Below are positions 17,218 through 26,012 of a stretch of 64,000 bases of DNA, piece by piece. The notes below the pieces were generated by a model. It ran no database searches, was not told the origin of the DNA, and worked only from the letters and a program-made list of their open reading frames with translations. Each line of letters opens with the position of its first letter. Position 1 is the first letter of the stretch. The DNA comes from Candidatus Rokuibacteriota bacterium (GTDB lineage: Bacteria > Methylomirabilota > Methylomirabilia > Rokubacteriales > CSP1-6). The stretch covers positions 1-64,000 of the forward strand of contig QHSQ01000115.1 in assembly GCA_003221615.1 (NCBI GenBank), read 5' to 3'. The position numbers were made by a program, and so were the translations under genes.

Positions 17218-18417
17218 ATGCGCTGGTGGCCGATTCGGAGGCGCCGTCTCCCGCCGCCGCCTCCGCCGGACGAGATGCTCGTCACCGAGGATCGACTGCG
17301 GCGGAACGTCGAGGACGTCCTGGCCGTGCGCGACCGGCAGATCCACGGTGGGATCGTCGTGTTCCGGGGCGAGCTGATGACCGAGCCCGCCCGGGCGCTC
17401 GACCTGCTGATCGCCCGTTTCCGACCGCTCGGCTACACCCCATACCTGAGAGAGGAGGCCGGGCTCGTGGCCCTCCAGGCGCTGCCGGTCACCGACACGG
17501 CGCCGCGCTGGCGGATCGGCGTGAACGTGGCGCTGTTCGTCCTGACGTGCCTGTCGACGCTCGTGGCTGGGCTCTCGTTCGTCGGATCGCCGACGTTCGA
17601 CGCGCTACGCACGGATCCGTCCGCGGCCCGGTTCCTGGCCGGTGCGCCGTTCGCGTTCACCTTCCTCGCGATCCTCGGGGTGCACGAGCTCGGCCACTAC
17701 TTCACGGCCCGGCACTATCACGCCTCGGTGAGCCTGCCGTACTTCATCCCCGCGCCGTTTCTGTTCGGCACGCTCGGGGCCATCATCCTCATGCGCTCGC
17801 CGGCGCGCGACCGCAACTCGCTGTTCGACATCGCCGCGGCGGGGCCGCTGGCAGGGCTGGCCGTCGCGCTCCCCGCGGGCTTGCTCGGCTTTGCGTGGTC
17901 CTCGGTCGTGCCGGTGCCGCCGGGGGGCTACATGGCGTTCGGCGATTCGCTCCTCACGTGGGGGCTCTCGTATCTGCGCTTCGGCCACATTCCGCCGGGA
18001 TACATGCTGTTCACGCACCCGATGGCCGACGCGGCCTGGGCCGGCTTCCTCGTCACGGCGCTGAACCTGTTCCCGGTGGGCCAGCTCGACGGCGGCCGGA
18101 TCGCCTACGCGCTCTTCGGTCGGCGTCACCGCGCGATCGGAAAGGCGACGGTCGTGGGGCTTCTGCTCTTCGGCGCCGCGTCCTTCTTCTGGACCCTGCG
18201 GGCCCCGGGAGGCGACGTCGTATCGGCGCTCGCGACGTCGCTGAACTGGTTCGTGTGGGCCGGCGTGATCTCGCTGCTGGTGGGCTTCCACCACAGCCCA
18301 CCGCTCGACGATCTGTCGCCGATCTCGCCGGGCCGGCGGGTCGTGGGTCTGGTCTGTCTCGTCCTGATGCTCCTGTTGATTCCACCGCCCATCAGCCCGC
18401 TGGTCGCGATCCGCTAG
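17218..18417 (+). CDS. Site-2-protease-type membrane metalloprotease (M50)
   Basis: A 399-aa protein: N-terminal cytosolic region with a proline run (residues 11-17), then about seven TM segments. Zinc site HELGH at residues 156-160 and the distal NLFPVGQLDGGR motif define an intramembrane M50 protease. The layout with an extended N-terminal domain resembles EGY-type plant/cyanobacterial proteases rather than RseP (no PDZ domain). Substrate unknown; it may cleave a membrane-bound regulator. Confidence 0.88.
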   Translation: MRWWPIRRRRLPPPPPPDEMLVTEDRLRRNVEDVLAVRDRQIHGGIVVFRGELMTEPARALDLLIARFRPLGYTPYLREEAGLVALQALPVTDTAPRWRIGVNVALFVLTCLSTLVAGLSFVGSPTFDALRTDPSAARFLAGAPFAFTFLAILGVHELGHYFTARHYHASVSLPYFIPAPFLFGTLGAIILMRSPARDRNSLFDIAAAGPLAGLAVALPAGLLGFAWSSVVPVPPGGYMAFGDSLLTWGLSYLRFGHIPPGYMLFTHPMADAAWAGFLVTALNLFPVGQLDGGRIAYALFGRRHRAIGKATVVGLLLFGAASFFWTLRAPGGDVVSALATSLNWFVWAGVISLLVGFHHSPPLDDLSPISPGRRVVGLVCLVLMLLLIPPPISPLVAIR

Positions 18418-18462
18418 CAGGCTGCGGAAAAAGGCCCAGCTGGACCTTTTTACGCGGCCTGC
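18417..18462. terminator. 46-bp near-perfect palindrome after the M50 protease gene
   Basis: Two 22-bp arms with three mismatches around a GC centre, overlapping the protease stop codon. The core AAAAAGGCCCAGCTGGACC is followed by TTTTT, so the RNA can form a hairpin with A-tract and U-tract arms, giving a bidirectional Rho-independent terminator. The length also suggests a REP-like palindromic element. Confidence 0.6.
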
Positions 18463-18503
18463 CGGCGTGACACGGGCCGGGCCGGTACGCTACTATCCGC
18501 GTG

Positions 18504-19877
18504 ATGCCGGGACGGCTCGATCGCAAGCGACTCGCGCAGCTCATCGAGAAAGGCGACGTCGACACCGTCCTGACCGTGTTCCCCGACGCGTTCGGCCGCC
18601 TCATGGGCAAGCGCGTCGTGGGCCGCTACTTCCTCGATCACGTCGTGGACGACGGCGCCCACGCCTGCATCTATCTCTTCACCGTCGACATGGAGATGGA
18701 GCCGCTCCCGGGCTTCAAGCTCACGTCCTGGGAGCGCGGGTACGGGGACATGAAGATGGTCCCCGATCTCACGACCGCGCGGCTCGTCCCGTGGCTGCCG
18801 AAGACGGCGCTCGTCTTCTGCGACGTCTTCACCGAGGAGGGTGAGCCGATCGAGGAAGCGCCGCGCTGGATCCTGAAGCGTCAGATCGAGCGCGCGGCGG
18901 CGCTCGGCTACGTCGTCAAGACCGCAGCCGAGCTCGAGCTCTACTGCTTCAAGGAATCCTTCGAGGAGGCGCGCCGCAAGCGCCACCACGACCTCACGCC
19001 GGTGTCGGGCTACCTCGAGGATTACCACATTTTACAAACCTCGAAAGAGGAGCCGCTGATCCGGGCGATCCGCAACGGCATGGAGGGCGCGGACGTTCCG
19101 GTCGAGACCTCGAAGGGCGAGTGGGGGCGGGGCCAGGAGGAGATCAACCTCCGCTACGCGGCAGCGCTCGAGATGGCCGACCGCACCGCGCTCTACAAGC
19201 ACGGCGCGAAGGAGATCGCGCACCAGCACGGGACGGCGATCACGTTCATGGCCAAGTACGATATGACCGCCGCGGGCTCCTCGTTCCATCTACACTCCTC
19301 ACTCTGGGACAAGGCCGGGCGCAAGCCCCTGTTCGCGGCCGCCGGCCGCGGCGCCAAGACGACGAGCACTCCGCTCTTCGGCCAGTGGCTCGCGGGCCAG
19401 ATGGCGATGGCACGGGACTTCTCGTACTTCTACGCGCCCGGCGTGAACTCGTACAAGCGCTACCAGTCGGGATCGTTCGCGCCGACCCGGATCGTGGCCG
19501 GCTGGGACAACCGCACCTGCGGCTTCCGCCTCTGCGGGGAGGGCGGCGGCTTCCGCGTCGAGAACCGTATTCCCGGCGCCGACGCCAATCCCTATCTGGC
19601 GTTCGCCGCGACGATCGCCGCGGGGCTTCACGGCATCGCGAGCCATCTGAAGCCGCCGAAGCCCTACGAGGGCAACGCCTACGAGGACGCGACGCTTCCG
19701 CAGGTGCCCAAAACTCTCCGCGAGGCGATCGCCGAGCTCGAGCGCTCGAAGGTCGCGCGCACGGCGTTCGGCGACCGCGTCGTCGATCACTATCTGCACG
19801 CCGCGCGGCTGGAGCAGCAGGCGTTCGACCAGGTCGTCACCGACTGGGAGCTGGCGCGCAACTTCGAGAGGATTTAG
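18504..19877 (+). CDS. Glutamine synthetase-family ligase (probable gamma-glutamyl-amine type)
   Basis: A 457-aa GS-fold enzyme. C-terminal catalytic motifs are present: AAGSSFHLHSSLWD (GSxxHxHxSLW), YKRYQSGSFAPTRIVAGWDN, and VENRIPGADANPYLAFAA. The adenylylation-site tyrosine region of classical GlnA is not evident. Family members ligate glutamate to ammonia or to amines (GlnA, PuuA, GmaS); the neighbouring aminotransferase and dimethylglycine-dehydrogenase-like genes favour an amine substrate, but this is inference. A TACTAT box ends 7 nt before the ATG at 18504 (GTG 18501 is the alternative). Confidence 0.85.
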   Translation: MPGRLDRKRLAQLIEKGDVDTVLTVFPDAFGRLMGKRVVGRYFLDHVVDDGAHACIYLFTVDMEMEPLPGFKLTSWERGYGDMKMVPDLTTARLVPWLPKTALVFCDVFTEEGEPIEEAPRWILKRQIERAAALGYVVKTAAELELYCFKESFEEARRKRHHDLTPVSGYLEDYHILQTSKEEPLIRAIRNGMEGADVPVETSKGEWGRGQEEINLRYAAALEMADRTALYKHGAKEIAHQHGTAITFMAKYDMTAAGSSFHLHSSLWDKAGRKPLFAAAGRGAKTTSTPLFGQWLAGQMAMARDFSYFYAPGVNSYKRYQSGSFAPTRIVAGWDNRTCGFRLCGEGGGFRVENRIPGADANPYLAFAATIAAGLHGIASHLKPPKPYEGNAYEDATLPQVPKTLREAIAELERSKVARTAFGDRVVDHYLHAARLEQQAFDQVVTDWELARNFERI

Positions 19878-19882
19878 CGAGC

Positions 19883-20995
19883 GTGAGCGACCGCGAGTGG
19901 ATCCTGCTCAACCCGGGCCCGGCCAACACGAGCCGAGAGGTTCGCGAGGCCCTCGTGACTCCCGACCTCTGCCATCGCGAGCCGGAGTTCTTCGAGGTGA
20001 TGCGCGACTGCCGCGAGCGCCTGGTGCGGCTGGCCGAGGGCGGCCACGGCTTCGCGGCCGTCCTCTTCACCGGCTCGGGCACCGCGGCCGTCGAAGCGGC
20101 GGTGTGCTCCGCCTTGCCGGCCGACGGCGGGCTCCTCGTCGTCGACAACGGCGTCTACGGCGACCGCCTGCTCCGGATCGCGCGCGCCCACGGGATTCCG
20201 ACCCGGGCGCTGTCCTACGACGTCACCACGGCGGCGCGTCCCGATGACGTGCGCGCGGCGCTTCGCGCCGAACCCCAGCTGACTCACGTCGCGGTGGTGC
20301 ACCACGAGACCACGACGGGCGTGCTCAATCCCGTCGCCGAGATCGTGCGCGCGGCCGCGGCGGAAGGGCGTCGGGTGCTGGTCGACGCGATGAGCTCGCT
20401 CTTCGGCGAGCCGCTCGACGTCAGGCAGGACGGAATCGACTTCGTGATGGCCAGTGCCAACAAGTGCCTGCAGGGGGTACCCGGCATCTCGTTCGTGCTG
20501 GCCCGCCGGAGCGCGCTCGATGCGCTGCGCGGCCGGCCGCCGCGGAGCGTCTATCTGGATCTCGCGAACCACTACGTGACGCAGGAGCAGGACAACACGC
20601 CCTTCACGCCCGCCGTGCAGGTGCTCCACGCGATGCGCCAGGCGTTGAAGGAGCTCGAGAAAGAGGGCGTGAGGGAACGGATCGCCCGCTACGCGGAGAA
20701 CGCGCGGGTGCTGCGCCGGGGCATGACCGCGCTCGGCTTCGAGATCCTGGTGCCCGAGGGCGCGCGCTCGAGCGTCCTCACGACGTTCAAGCTTCAGCCG
20801 GGCATCGCGTACGACCCGCTCCACGACGCCATGAAGCGGCGGGGCTACATCATCTACGCCGGTCAGGGCGATATCCGGAAGTATGCGTTTCGTGTCTCGA
20901 ACATGGGCACACTGACTCCGGCGGTCATGCACGGTGTCGTGGAGGCGTTCGCGTCGAGCCTCGCCGAGCTGCGCGCGGCCGGAGCCGGCCGATGA
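19883..20995 (+). CDS. Class V aminotransferase, PhnW (2-aminoethylphosphonate-pyruvate) type
   Basis: A 370-aa fold-type I PLP enzyme. Diagnostic blocks: LLNPGPANTSREVREAL, HHETTTGVLNPV, VDAMSSLFGEPLDV and the lysine loop SANKCLQGVPGISFV; these fit PhnW and related alanine/serine-glyoxylate aminotransferases better than cysteine desulfurases. GTG start 5 nt after the GS-like stop; the stop overlaps the next SDR (ATGA). No phosphonate-specific genes are nearby, so the amino donor may be another omega-amino acid. Confidence 0.82.
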   Translation: MSDREWILLNPGPANTSREVREALVTPDLCHREPEFFEVMRDCRERLVRLAEGGHGFAAVLFTGSGTAAVEAAVCSALPADGGLLVVDNGVYGDRLLRIARAHGIPTRALSYDVTTAARPDDVRAALRAEPQLTHVAVVHHETTTGVLNPVAEIVRAAAAEGRRVLVDAMSSLFGEPLDVRQDGIDFVMASANKCLQGVPGISFVLARRSALDALRGRPPRSVYLDLANHYVTQEQDNTPFTPAVQVLHAMRQALKELEKEGVRERIARYAENARVLRRGMTALGFEILVPEGARSSVLTTFKLQPGIAYDPLHDAMKRRGYIIYAGQGDIRKYAFRVSNMGTLTPAVMHGVVEAFASSLAELRAAGAGR

Positions 20996-21756
20996 GCGGC
21001 CGGCTCGACGGCAAGGTCGCGCTCATCACGGGCGCCGGCATGGGCATGGGTCGCGAGACGGCCGCGCTCTTCGCCGAGGAGGGCGCGCGGATCGTCGTCG
21101 CCGACATCGACGCGGAGGCGGCGAAGGGGACCGTCGCGCGGGTCGAGAAAGCGGGCGGCCAGGCGGTCGCGGTCACCGGCGACGTCGCGGTCGAGGCCGA
21201 CGTGCAACGGATGGTCGAGGAAGGCGTGCGCCGCTTCGGCGCGCTCCACGTCCTGCACAACAATGCCGGCGTCCTGTGGAAGGATCGCGACCGCTCCGTG
21301 CTCGAGACCGACGACCGCTGGTGGGACCGTGTCATGGCCATCAATCTCAAGTCGGTCTTCTGGGTGACGAAGCACGGGATCCCGCACCTGCGGCGCGCCG
21401 GAGGCGGCTCAATCATCAACATGGGCTCGGTCTCCGCGCTGGCCGGCTTCACGAGGGCGCAGGACGCGTACACCGCGGCGAAGGGCGGCTTGATCTCGCT
21501 GACCAAGTCGCTGGCGATCCAGTTCGCGCGCGACAAGATCCGCTGCAACGTGATCCACCCCGGGATCGTCGACACGCCGTTGCAGGCGCCGTACCTGACC
21601 GACGCGATCCGCAAGGAGTTCGAGACCGGCATCCCGCTCGGGCGGATCGCGCAGCCGCGCGAGATCGCCTACGTCGCGCTCTTTCTGGCGAGCGACGAAT
21701 CCTCGTTCATGACGGGCGCGGAGCTGGTCGTCGACGGCGGCTTCACCGCCGGATAG
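20992..21756 (+). CDS. Short-chain dehydrogenase/reductase (SDR)
   Basis: A 254-aa classical SDR: cofactor loop TGAGMGMG (residues 12-19), Asp at the end of beta-2 (VVADID) indicating NAD preference, HNNAG, catalytic Ser in INMGSVS and the active-site tetrad YTAAK. C-terminal MTGAELVVDGGFTAG is typical. Translationally coupled to the PhnW-like gene and followed by the flavoprotein. Substrate not determinable from sequence. Confidence 0.92.
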   Translation: MSGRLDGKVALITGAGMGMGRETAALFAEEGARIVVADIDAEAAKGTVARVEKAGGQAVAVTGDVAVEADVQRMVEEGVRRFGALHVLHNNAGVLWKDRDRSVLETDDRWWDRVMAINLKSVFWVTKHGIPHLRRAGGGSIINMGSVSALAGFTRAQDAYTAAKGGLISLTKSLAIQFARDKIRCNVIHPGIVDTPLQAPYLTDAIRKEFETGIPLGRIAQPREIAYVALFLASDESSFMTGAELVVDGGFTAG

Positions 21757-21769
21757 CGGGCTTCCACCC

Positions 21770-24199
21770 ATCGATCCCGCCCGCGTCGTCATCATCGGCG
21801 GCGGCGTCGCCGGCTGCAGCATCGCGTACCACCTGGCGCTCGCGGGGTGCCGCGACGTGCTGGTGCTCGACCGGGGTGAGCTGACGGGCGGATCCACCTT
21901 CCACTCGGCGGGCCTCGTCGGTCAGCTTCGCTCGACCATCGCGCTCACCCGCATCAACATGGCGAGCGTCGAGCTCTATCGACGACTCCACGATGACACA
22001 GGGCTCGATCCGGGCTGGCGCCAGGTGGGCAGTCTCCGACTGGCCTCGTCGAGGCAGCGGCTGCTCGAGCTTCGGCGTCAGGTCGGTTGGGCGCGCACCT
22101 TCGGTTTGCCGCTCACCCTGATCTCGGCCGGGGACGCGGGCGACTTGTTCCCACTGATGAGCCTCGATGGCGTCGAGGGCGCCGCCTATCTGGCGACCGA
22201 CGGCCGGATCGACCCGGCATCGCTCGCCACCGCGCTGGCCGCCGGGGCCCGACAGCGGGGCGTCGCGATCCGGACCGGCGTGAACGTGCGCGGCATCACC
22301 GTGGACCGTGGCCGGGTCGCGGGTGTCGAGACGGACGAGGGCACCGTGCGGTGCGAGGTCGTCGTCAACGCCGGCGGGATCTGGTCGCACGAGATCGGCC
22401 GCCTGGTCGGTGTCACCGTGCCGGTGATCCCGATGGCTCACCAGTATCTCGTCACCAAGCCCATTGACGGCGTGACCCGCGACATTCCGACCATGCGCGA
22501 CCCCGACCGTCTCGTCTACTTTCGCGAAGAGGTCGGCGGGCTCCTCATGGGCGGCTACGAGCGCTCGCCCGCGCCCTGGGGGCTCGAGGGGATCCCGCGG
22601 GATTTCACCCACAAGCTCCTGGCGCCGGACTGGGAGCGGTTCGGCGACATGATGGACCAGGCGACCTCACGCGTGCCGGCCATCGGGCGCGCCGAGGTCA
22701 TCACGTTGATCAACGGCCCGGAGGCGTTCACGCCCGACGGCGAGTTCATCCTGGGCGAGGCACCGGACGTCCGGGGCTTCTTCGTCGCCGCCGGATTCTG
22801 CGCTCACGGAATCGCGGGGGCGGGCGGCGTCGGCCAGGTCATGGCCGAGTGGATTCTCGAGGGGCGCCCGTCGATCGACGTCTGGCGCATGGACCTGCGC
22901 CGCTTCGGCGCCCACTACGGCGATCGCGGCTACGCCCGCGCCCAGGCGGTCGAGACGTACTCCACGTACTACGACATCCATTATCCGGGCGAGGAGCGAC
23001 GAGCGGGCCGCGGGCTCAAGCGCTCGCCCGCCCACGCTCGGGTCGAAGCGCTCGGCGCCGCCTTCGGCGAGAAGGCGGGGTGGGAACGGCCGAACTGGCT
23101 CGAGGTGAACGCAAGGCACTCGCCGCGCACCTGGACGCCACGCGGCTGGTCGTCGCGCCACTGGTCGACGGCGATCGAGGCCGAGCATCGCGCCACGCGG
23201 GAGGGCTCCTGCCTCTTCGACGAGACCTCCTTCAGCAAGCTCGAGGTATCGGGCGCGGGGGCGCTGAGCTTACTCCAGCGCCTGGCCGACAACGACGTCG
23301 ACAAGCCCGTGGGCTCGGTCACGTACACGCAGCTCCTCAACGACCGCGGCGGCATCGAGTGCGATCTGACTGTCACGCGTCTCGGTCAAGAGCGCTTCAT
23401 GCTCGTGACCGGCAGCGCCTTCGGGCTGCACGACCTCGCGTGGGTCCGGTCTCACGTGGCGGACGACGGGGCGGTCAAGGTCGACGACCTGACCGAGCTC
23501 TATGCGTGTTTCGGTCTGTTCGGCCCGAACGCGCGTGAAATCCTCGCGCGCGCAACACGCGACGACGTCTCCGACGCGGCGTTCCCCTACATGAGTGCGC
23601 GACGCCTCACGATCGGCAAGGCGAACGTCCTTGCGCTCCGGGTGACCTACGTCGGTGAGCTCGGCTGGGAGCTCTACACGCCGACGGCCGACGGCCTCAC
23701 GCTGTGGGACGCGCTCTGGGCCGCCGGAAGCCCGGTCGGTATGCTCGCCGCCGGATACCGGGCGATCGACTCTCTCCGGCTCGAGAAGGGCTACCGCTAC
23801 TGGAGCGCGGACGTAACCCCGGAGCACACGCCGTGGGAGGCGGGACTTGGTTTCTGCGTGAGGCTCGACAAGGGCGACTTCATCGGCCGTGAGGCTCTCG
23901 TCAAGCAGAAGGCCGACGGCGTCGCGACCAAGCTCGTCTGCCTGACCCTGGCCGATCCGGCCTCAGTCGTCATCGGCGGGGAGCCGATCCTGGCCGAGGG
24001 CCGCACGATCGGGCGCGTGACGAGCGGCGGCTACGGCTACACCCTGGGCGCATCGATCGCCTACGGCTACGTCCCCGTCGGCTCGGCCGCGCCGGAGACG
24101 CGCCTGGCGGTCGAGCTTTTCGGCGACTCGGTCACCGCGACCGTGCGCCGCGAGCCGCTGTACGATCCCAGAGGGCAGAAGGTCAGGGGAGGTGTCTGA
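21770..24199 (+). CDS. FAD-dependent dimethylglycine/sarcosine dehydrogenase-like protein (DAO + GcvT fusion)
   Basis: About 809 aa. The N-terminal DAO domain has the dinucleotide motif GGGVAGCSIAYHL followed by TGGSTFHSAGLVGQ, which matches the region holding the covalent-FAD histidine in DMGDH. The C-terminal half is a GcvT/aminomethyltransferase domain (CLFDETSFSKLEVSG; YVGELGWELYTP; GRVTSGGYGYTLG) that passes the methylene unit to tetrahydrofolate. Odd point: no ATG/GTG/TTG lies in frame between the upstream stop (21710) and the Rossmann motif. The first conventional start, GTG 21857, would delete the FAD site, so I place the start provisionally at ATC 21770. Confidence 0.85.
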   Translation: MDPARVVIIGGGVAGCSIAYHLALAGCRDVLVLDRGELTGGSTFHSAGLVGQLRSTIALTRINMASVELYRRLHDDTGLDPGWRQVGSLRLASSRQRLLELRRQVGWARTFGLPLTLISAGDAGDLFPLMSLDGVEGAAYLATDGRIDPASLATALAAGARQRGVAIRTGVNVRGITVDRGRVAGVETDEGTVRCEVVVNAGGIWSHEIGRLVGVTVPVIPMAHQYLVTKPIDGVTRDIPTMRDPDRLVYFREEVGGLLMGGYERSPAPWGLEGIPRDFTHKLLAPDWERFGDMMDQATSRVPAIGRAEVITLINGPEAFTPDGEFILGEAPDVRGFFVAAGFCAHGIAGAGGVGQVMAEWILEGRPSIDVWRMDLRRFGAHYGDRGYARAQAVETYSTYYDIHYPGEERRAGRGLKRSPAHARVEALGAAFGEKAGWERPNWLEVNARHSPRTWTPRGWSSRHWSTAIEAEHRATREGSCLFDETSFSKLEVSGAGALSLLQRLADNDVDKPVGSVTYTQLLNDRGGIECDLTVTRLGQERFMLVTGSAFGLHDLAWVRSHVADDGAVKVDDLTELYACFGLFGPNAREILARATRDDVSDAAFPYMSARRLTIGKANVLALRVTYVGELGWELYTPTADGLTLWDALWAAGSPVGMLAAGYRAIDSLRLEKGYRYWSADVTPEHTPWEAGLGFCVRLDKGDFIGREALVKQKADGVATKLVCLTLADPASVVIGGEPILAEGRTIGRVTSGGYGYTLGASIAYGYVPVGSAAPETRLAVELFGDSVTATVRREPLYDPRGQKVRGGV

Positions 24200-24200
24200 G

Positions 24201-25319
24201 ATGCGGATCGAAACCGTCGCGGTCCATGCCGGCACCCACGTCGACCCCGGGACCGGCGCGGTGACGCAGGCCATCCATCCGTCCACGACCTTCGAGCGTG
24301 ATACCGACGGCTCGTATCCTCGGGGCTTTCTCTACTCGCGCAACAACAACCCCAACCGCGAGGCGCTCGAGGAATGTCTCGCCGCGCTCGAGGGCGGCGC
24401 GGCGGCGGCCGCCTTCGCCTCGGCCTCCGCCGCGACCTCGGCGATCCTGCTGTCGCTCGAGCCCGGTGATCACGTCGTCGCGCCGATGGACGCCTACCAC
24501 GGGACCTCGCGGCTCCTGCGCGAGACGTTCGCGCGGTGGAAGCTCGGCACCACCTTCGTGGACATGACCGACGTCGACGCGGTGCGCGCGGCGATGCGAG
24601 CGAACACGCGGCTCGTCTGGGTGGAGACGCCGTCGAACCCATTGTGGAAGATCACCGACATCACGGCGGTGGGCGAGATCGCGCGGCGGGCGGGCGCGGT
24701 TTACGTCTGCGACAACACGACTGCGACACCGGTGCTCCAGTCGCCCCTCAAGCTGGGCGCCGACCTCGTGCTGCACGCCACGACGAAATACCTCGGCGGC
24801 CATGGCGACGTGCTCGGCGGCGCCGTCGTGTCGAGGGTCGCCGACGAGCTGTTCGATCGGATTCGCGGTGTGCAGGCCTCCGCGGGCGCGGTGCCGTCGC
24901 CGTTCGACTGCTGGCTCGTGCGGCGCGGCATCCGGACCTTGCCGTATCGCGTGCGCGCCCACTCGCAGAACGCCCTCCAGGTCGCCACCTTCCTGCACGC
25001 TCACGCGCGCGTCGAGGCGGTCCACTATCCCGGGCTGGCGACTCACGCGGCTCACGACGTAGCGCGCCGGCAAATGACGGCGTTCGGAGGGATGGTGTCG
25101 GTGCAGGTGCGCGGCGACCGGTCGAGGGCGATGGACGTCGCGGCCAAGCTCCGCATCTTCACGCGGGCCACCAGCTTCGGCGGCACCGAGAGCCTCGTCG
25201 AGCACCGCGCGTCGATCGAGGGTGCCGGCACGCGGACTCCCGAGAACCTGCTGCGCCTGTCGATCGGTCTCGAGCATCCCGACGACCTGATCGACGACCT
25301 CGACCAGGCATTGTCGTAA
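24201..25319 (+). CDS. Cys/Met-metabolism PLP enzyme (cystathionine gamma-synthase/lyase family)
   Basis: A 372-aa fold-type I PLP enzyme. Substrate/PLP residues in YSRNNNPNREALE, the SASAATSAIL phosphate loop, VWVETPSNPLWK, and the Schiff-base lysine in HATTKYLGGHGDVLGG. Start at ATG 24201, 8 nt after AGGGGAGG; an overlapping GTG at 24192 is less likely. It could be cystathionine gamma-synthase, gamma-lyase, methionine gamma-lyase or O-acylhomoserine sulfhydrylase; the co-operonic amine genes do not decide. Confidence 0.9.
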   Translation: MRIETVAVHAGTHVDPGTGAVTQAIHPSTTFERDTDGSYPRGFLYSRNNNPNREALEECLAALEGGAAAAAFASASAATSAILLSLEPGDHVVAPMDAYHGTSRLLRETFARWKLGTTFVDMTDVDAVRAAMRANTRLVWVETPSNPLWKITDITAVGEIARRAGAVYVCDNTTATPVLQSPLKLGADLVLHATTKYLGGHGDVLGGAVVSRVADELFDRIRGVQASAGAVPSPFDCWLVRRGIRTLPYRVRAHSQNALQVATFLHAHARVEAVHYPGLATHAAHDVARRQMTAFGGMVSVQVRGDRSRAMDVAAKLRIFTRATSFGGTESLVEHRASIEGAGTRTPENLLRLSIGLEHPDDLIDDLDQALS

Positions 25320-25329
25320 TCGTAGTAGT

Positions 25330-25445
25330 GCGCGCTGCAGGCCGTCGCGGGGCTGGGGCCCCGCCGGCCGAGGCGCGCCCTTAAAGAAGAGAGAGGCGCG
25401 CTGCAGGCCGTCGCGGGGCTGGGGCCCCGCCGGCCGAGGCGCGCC
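25330..25445. repeat. Tandem pair of identical 50-bp hairpin units
   Basis: Identical units at 25330-25379 and 25396-25445 (period 66). Each unit folds on itself: GCGCGC / GCGCGC outer, GGCCG / CGGCC middle and CGGGGC / GCCCCG inner arms around a TGGG loop. The 16-bp spacer (CTTAAAGAAGAGAGAG) is echoed after the second unit by TCGAAAAAAGAGGAG, which also supplies the RBS of the next gene. Confidence 0.85.
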
Positions 25446-25466
25446 TCGAAAAAAGAGGAGCAGCCG

Positions 25467-26012
25467 ATGAGCCTCGGTGGACGTGTCGCGCTGATAACCG
25501 GGGGCGCCCGCGGAATCGGGCTGGCGATCGCGCGGCGGCTCGTCGCCGACGGCGCCCGCGTCGCGCTCGTCGACCTGGACAAGTCGGCGGTCGAGGCGGC
25601 GACCAGCGAGATCGGCGCCTCGGCGATGGTTCTCGTCGCCGACGTCACGCGCACGGATGACGTGGAGCGCGCGGTCGCAGCGGCTCACGCGCGCTGGGGC
25701 CGGCTCGACATGGTCGTCAACAACGCCGGCATCACCGGAGGCTCGAAGCTCACCTGGGAGCTCACGGACGACGACTGGAACCGGGTCATCGCCTGCGACC
25801 TCACGAGCGTCTTCCTGGTCGCGCGCGCGGCGGTGCGCCTCATGCTGCCTGCGCGGAGCGGCCGCATCATCAATATCGCGTCGATCGCCGGCAAGGAGGG
25901 CAACCCGATGCCGGAAGAGGTCGCGGCGCTCGTCGCCTGGCTCGTCTCGGACGAGTGCACCTTCTCGACCGGCGCCGTCTACGACCTCTCGGGCGGCCGC
26001 GCGACGTACTGA
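25467..26012 (+). CDS. SDR with internal in-frame deletion of the catalytic region
   Basis: A 181-aa relic of a roughly 250-aa SDR. The first part is normal (TGGARGIG, NNAG, IINIASIAGKEGNP), then the sequence jumps to MPEEVAALVAWLVSDECTFSTG and the C-terminal SGGRATY. The missing 60-70 residues would include the YxxxK pair and substrate loop, so it cannot be a normal dehydrogenase. Reading frame and RBS (AGGAG, 7 nt before ATG) are intact. Its 3' end overlaps the convergent NUDIX gene by 34 bp. Confidence 0.75.
   Translation: MSLGGRVALITGGARGIGLAIARRLVADGARVALVDLDKSAVEAATSEIGASAMVLVADVTRTDDVERAVAAAHARWGRLDMVVNNAGITGGSKLTWELTDDDWNRVIACDLTSVFLVARAAVRLMLPARSGRIINIASIAGKEGNPMPEEVAALVAWLVSDECTFSTGAVYDLSGGRATY

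Noticed and set aside
14501..21756. Inactivation of the SDRs at 14501 and 20992 like the one at 25467
   Set aside because: Both retain the cofactor loop, Ser and YxxxK and have normal lengths.
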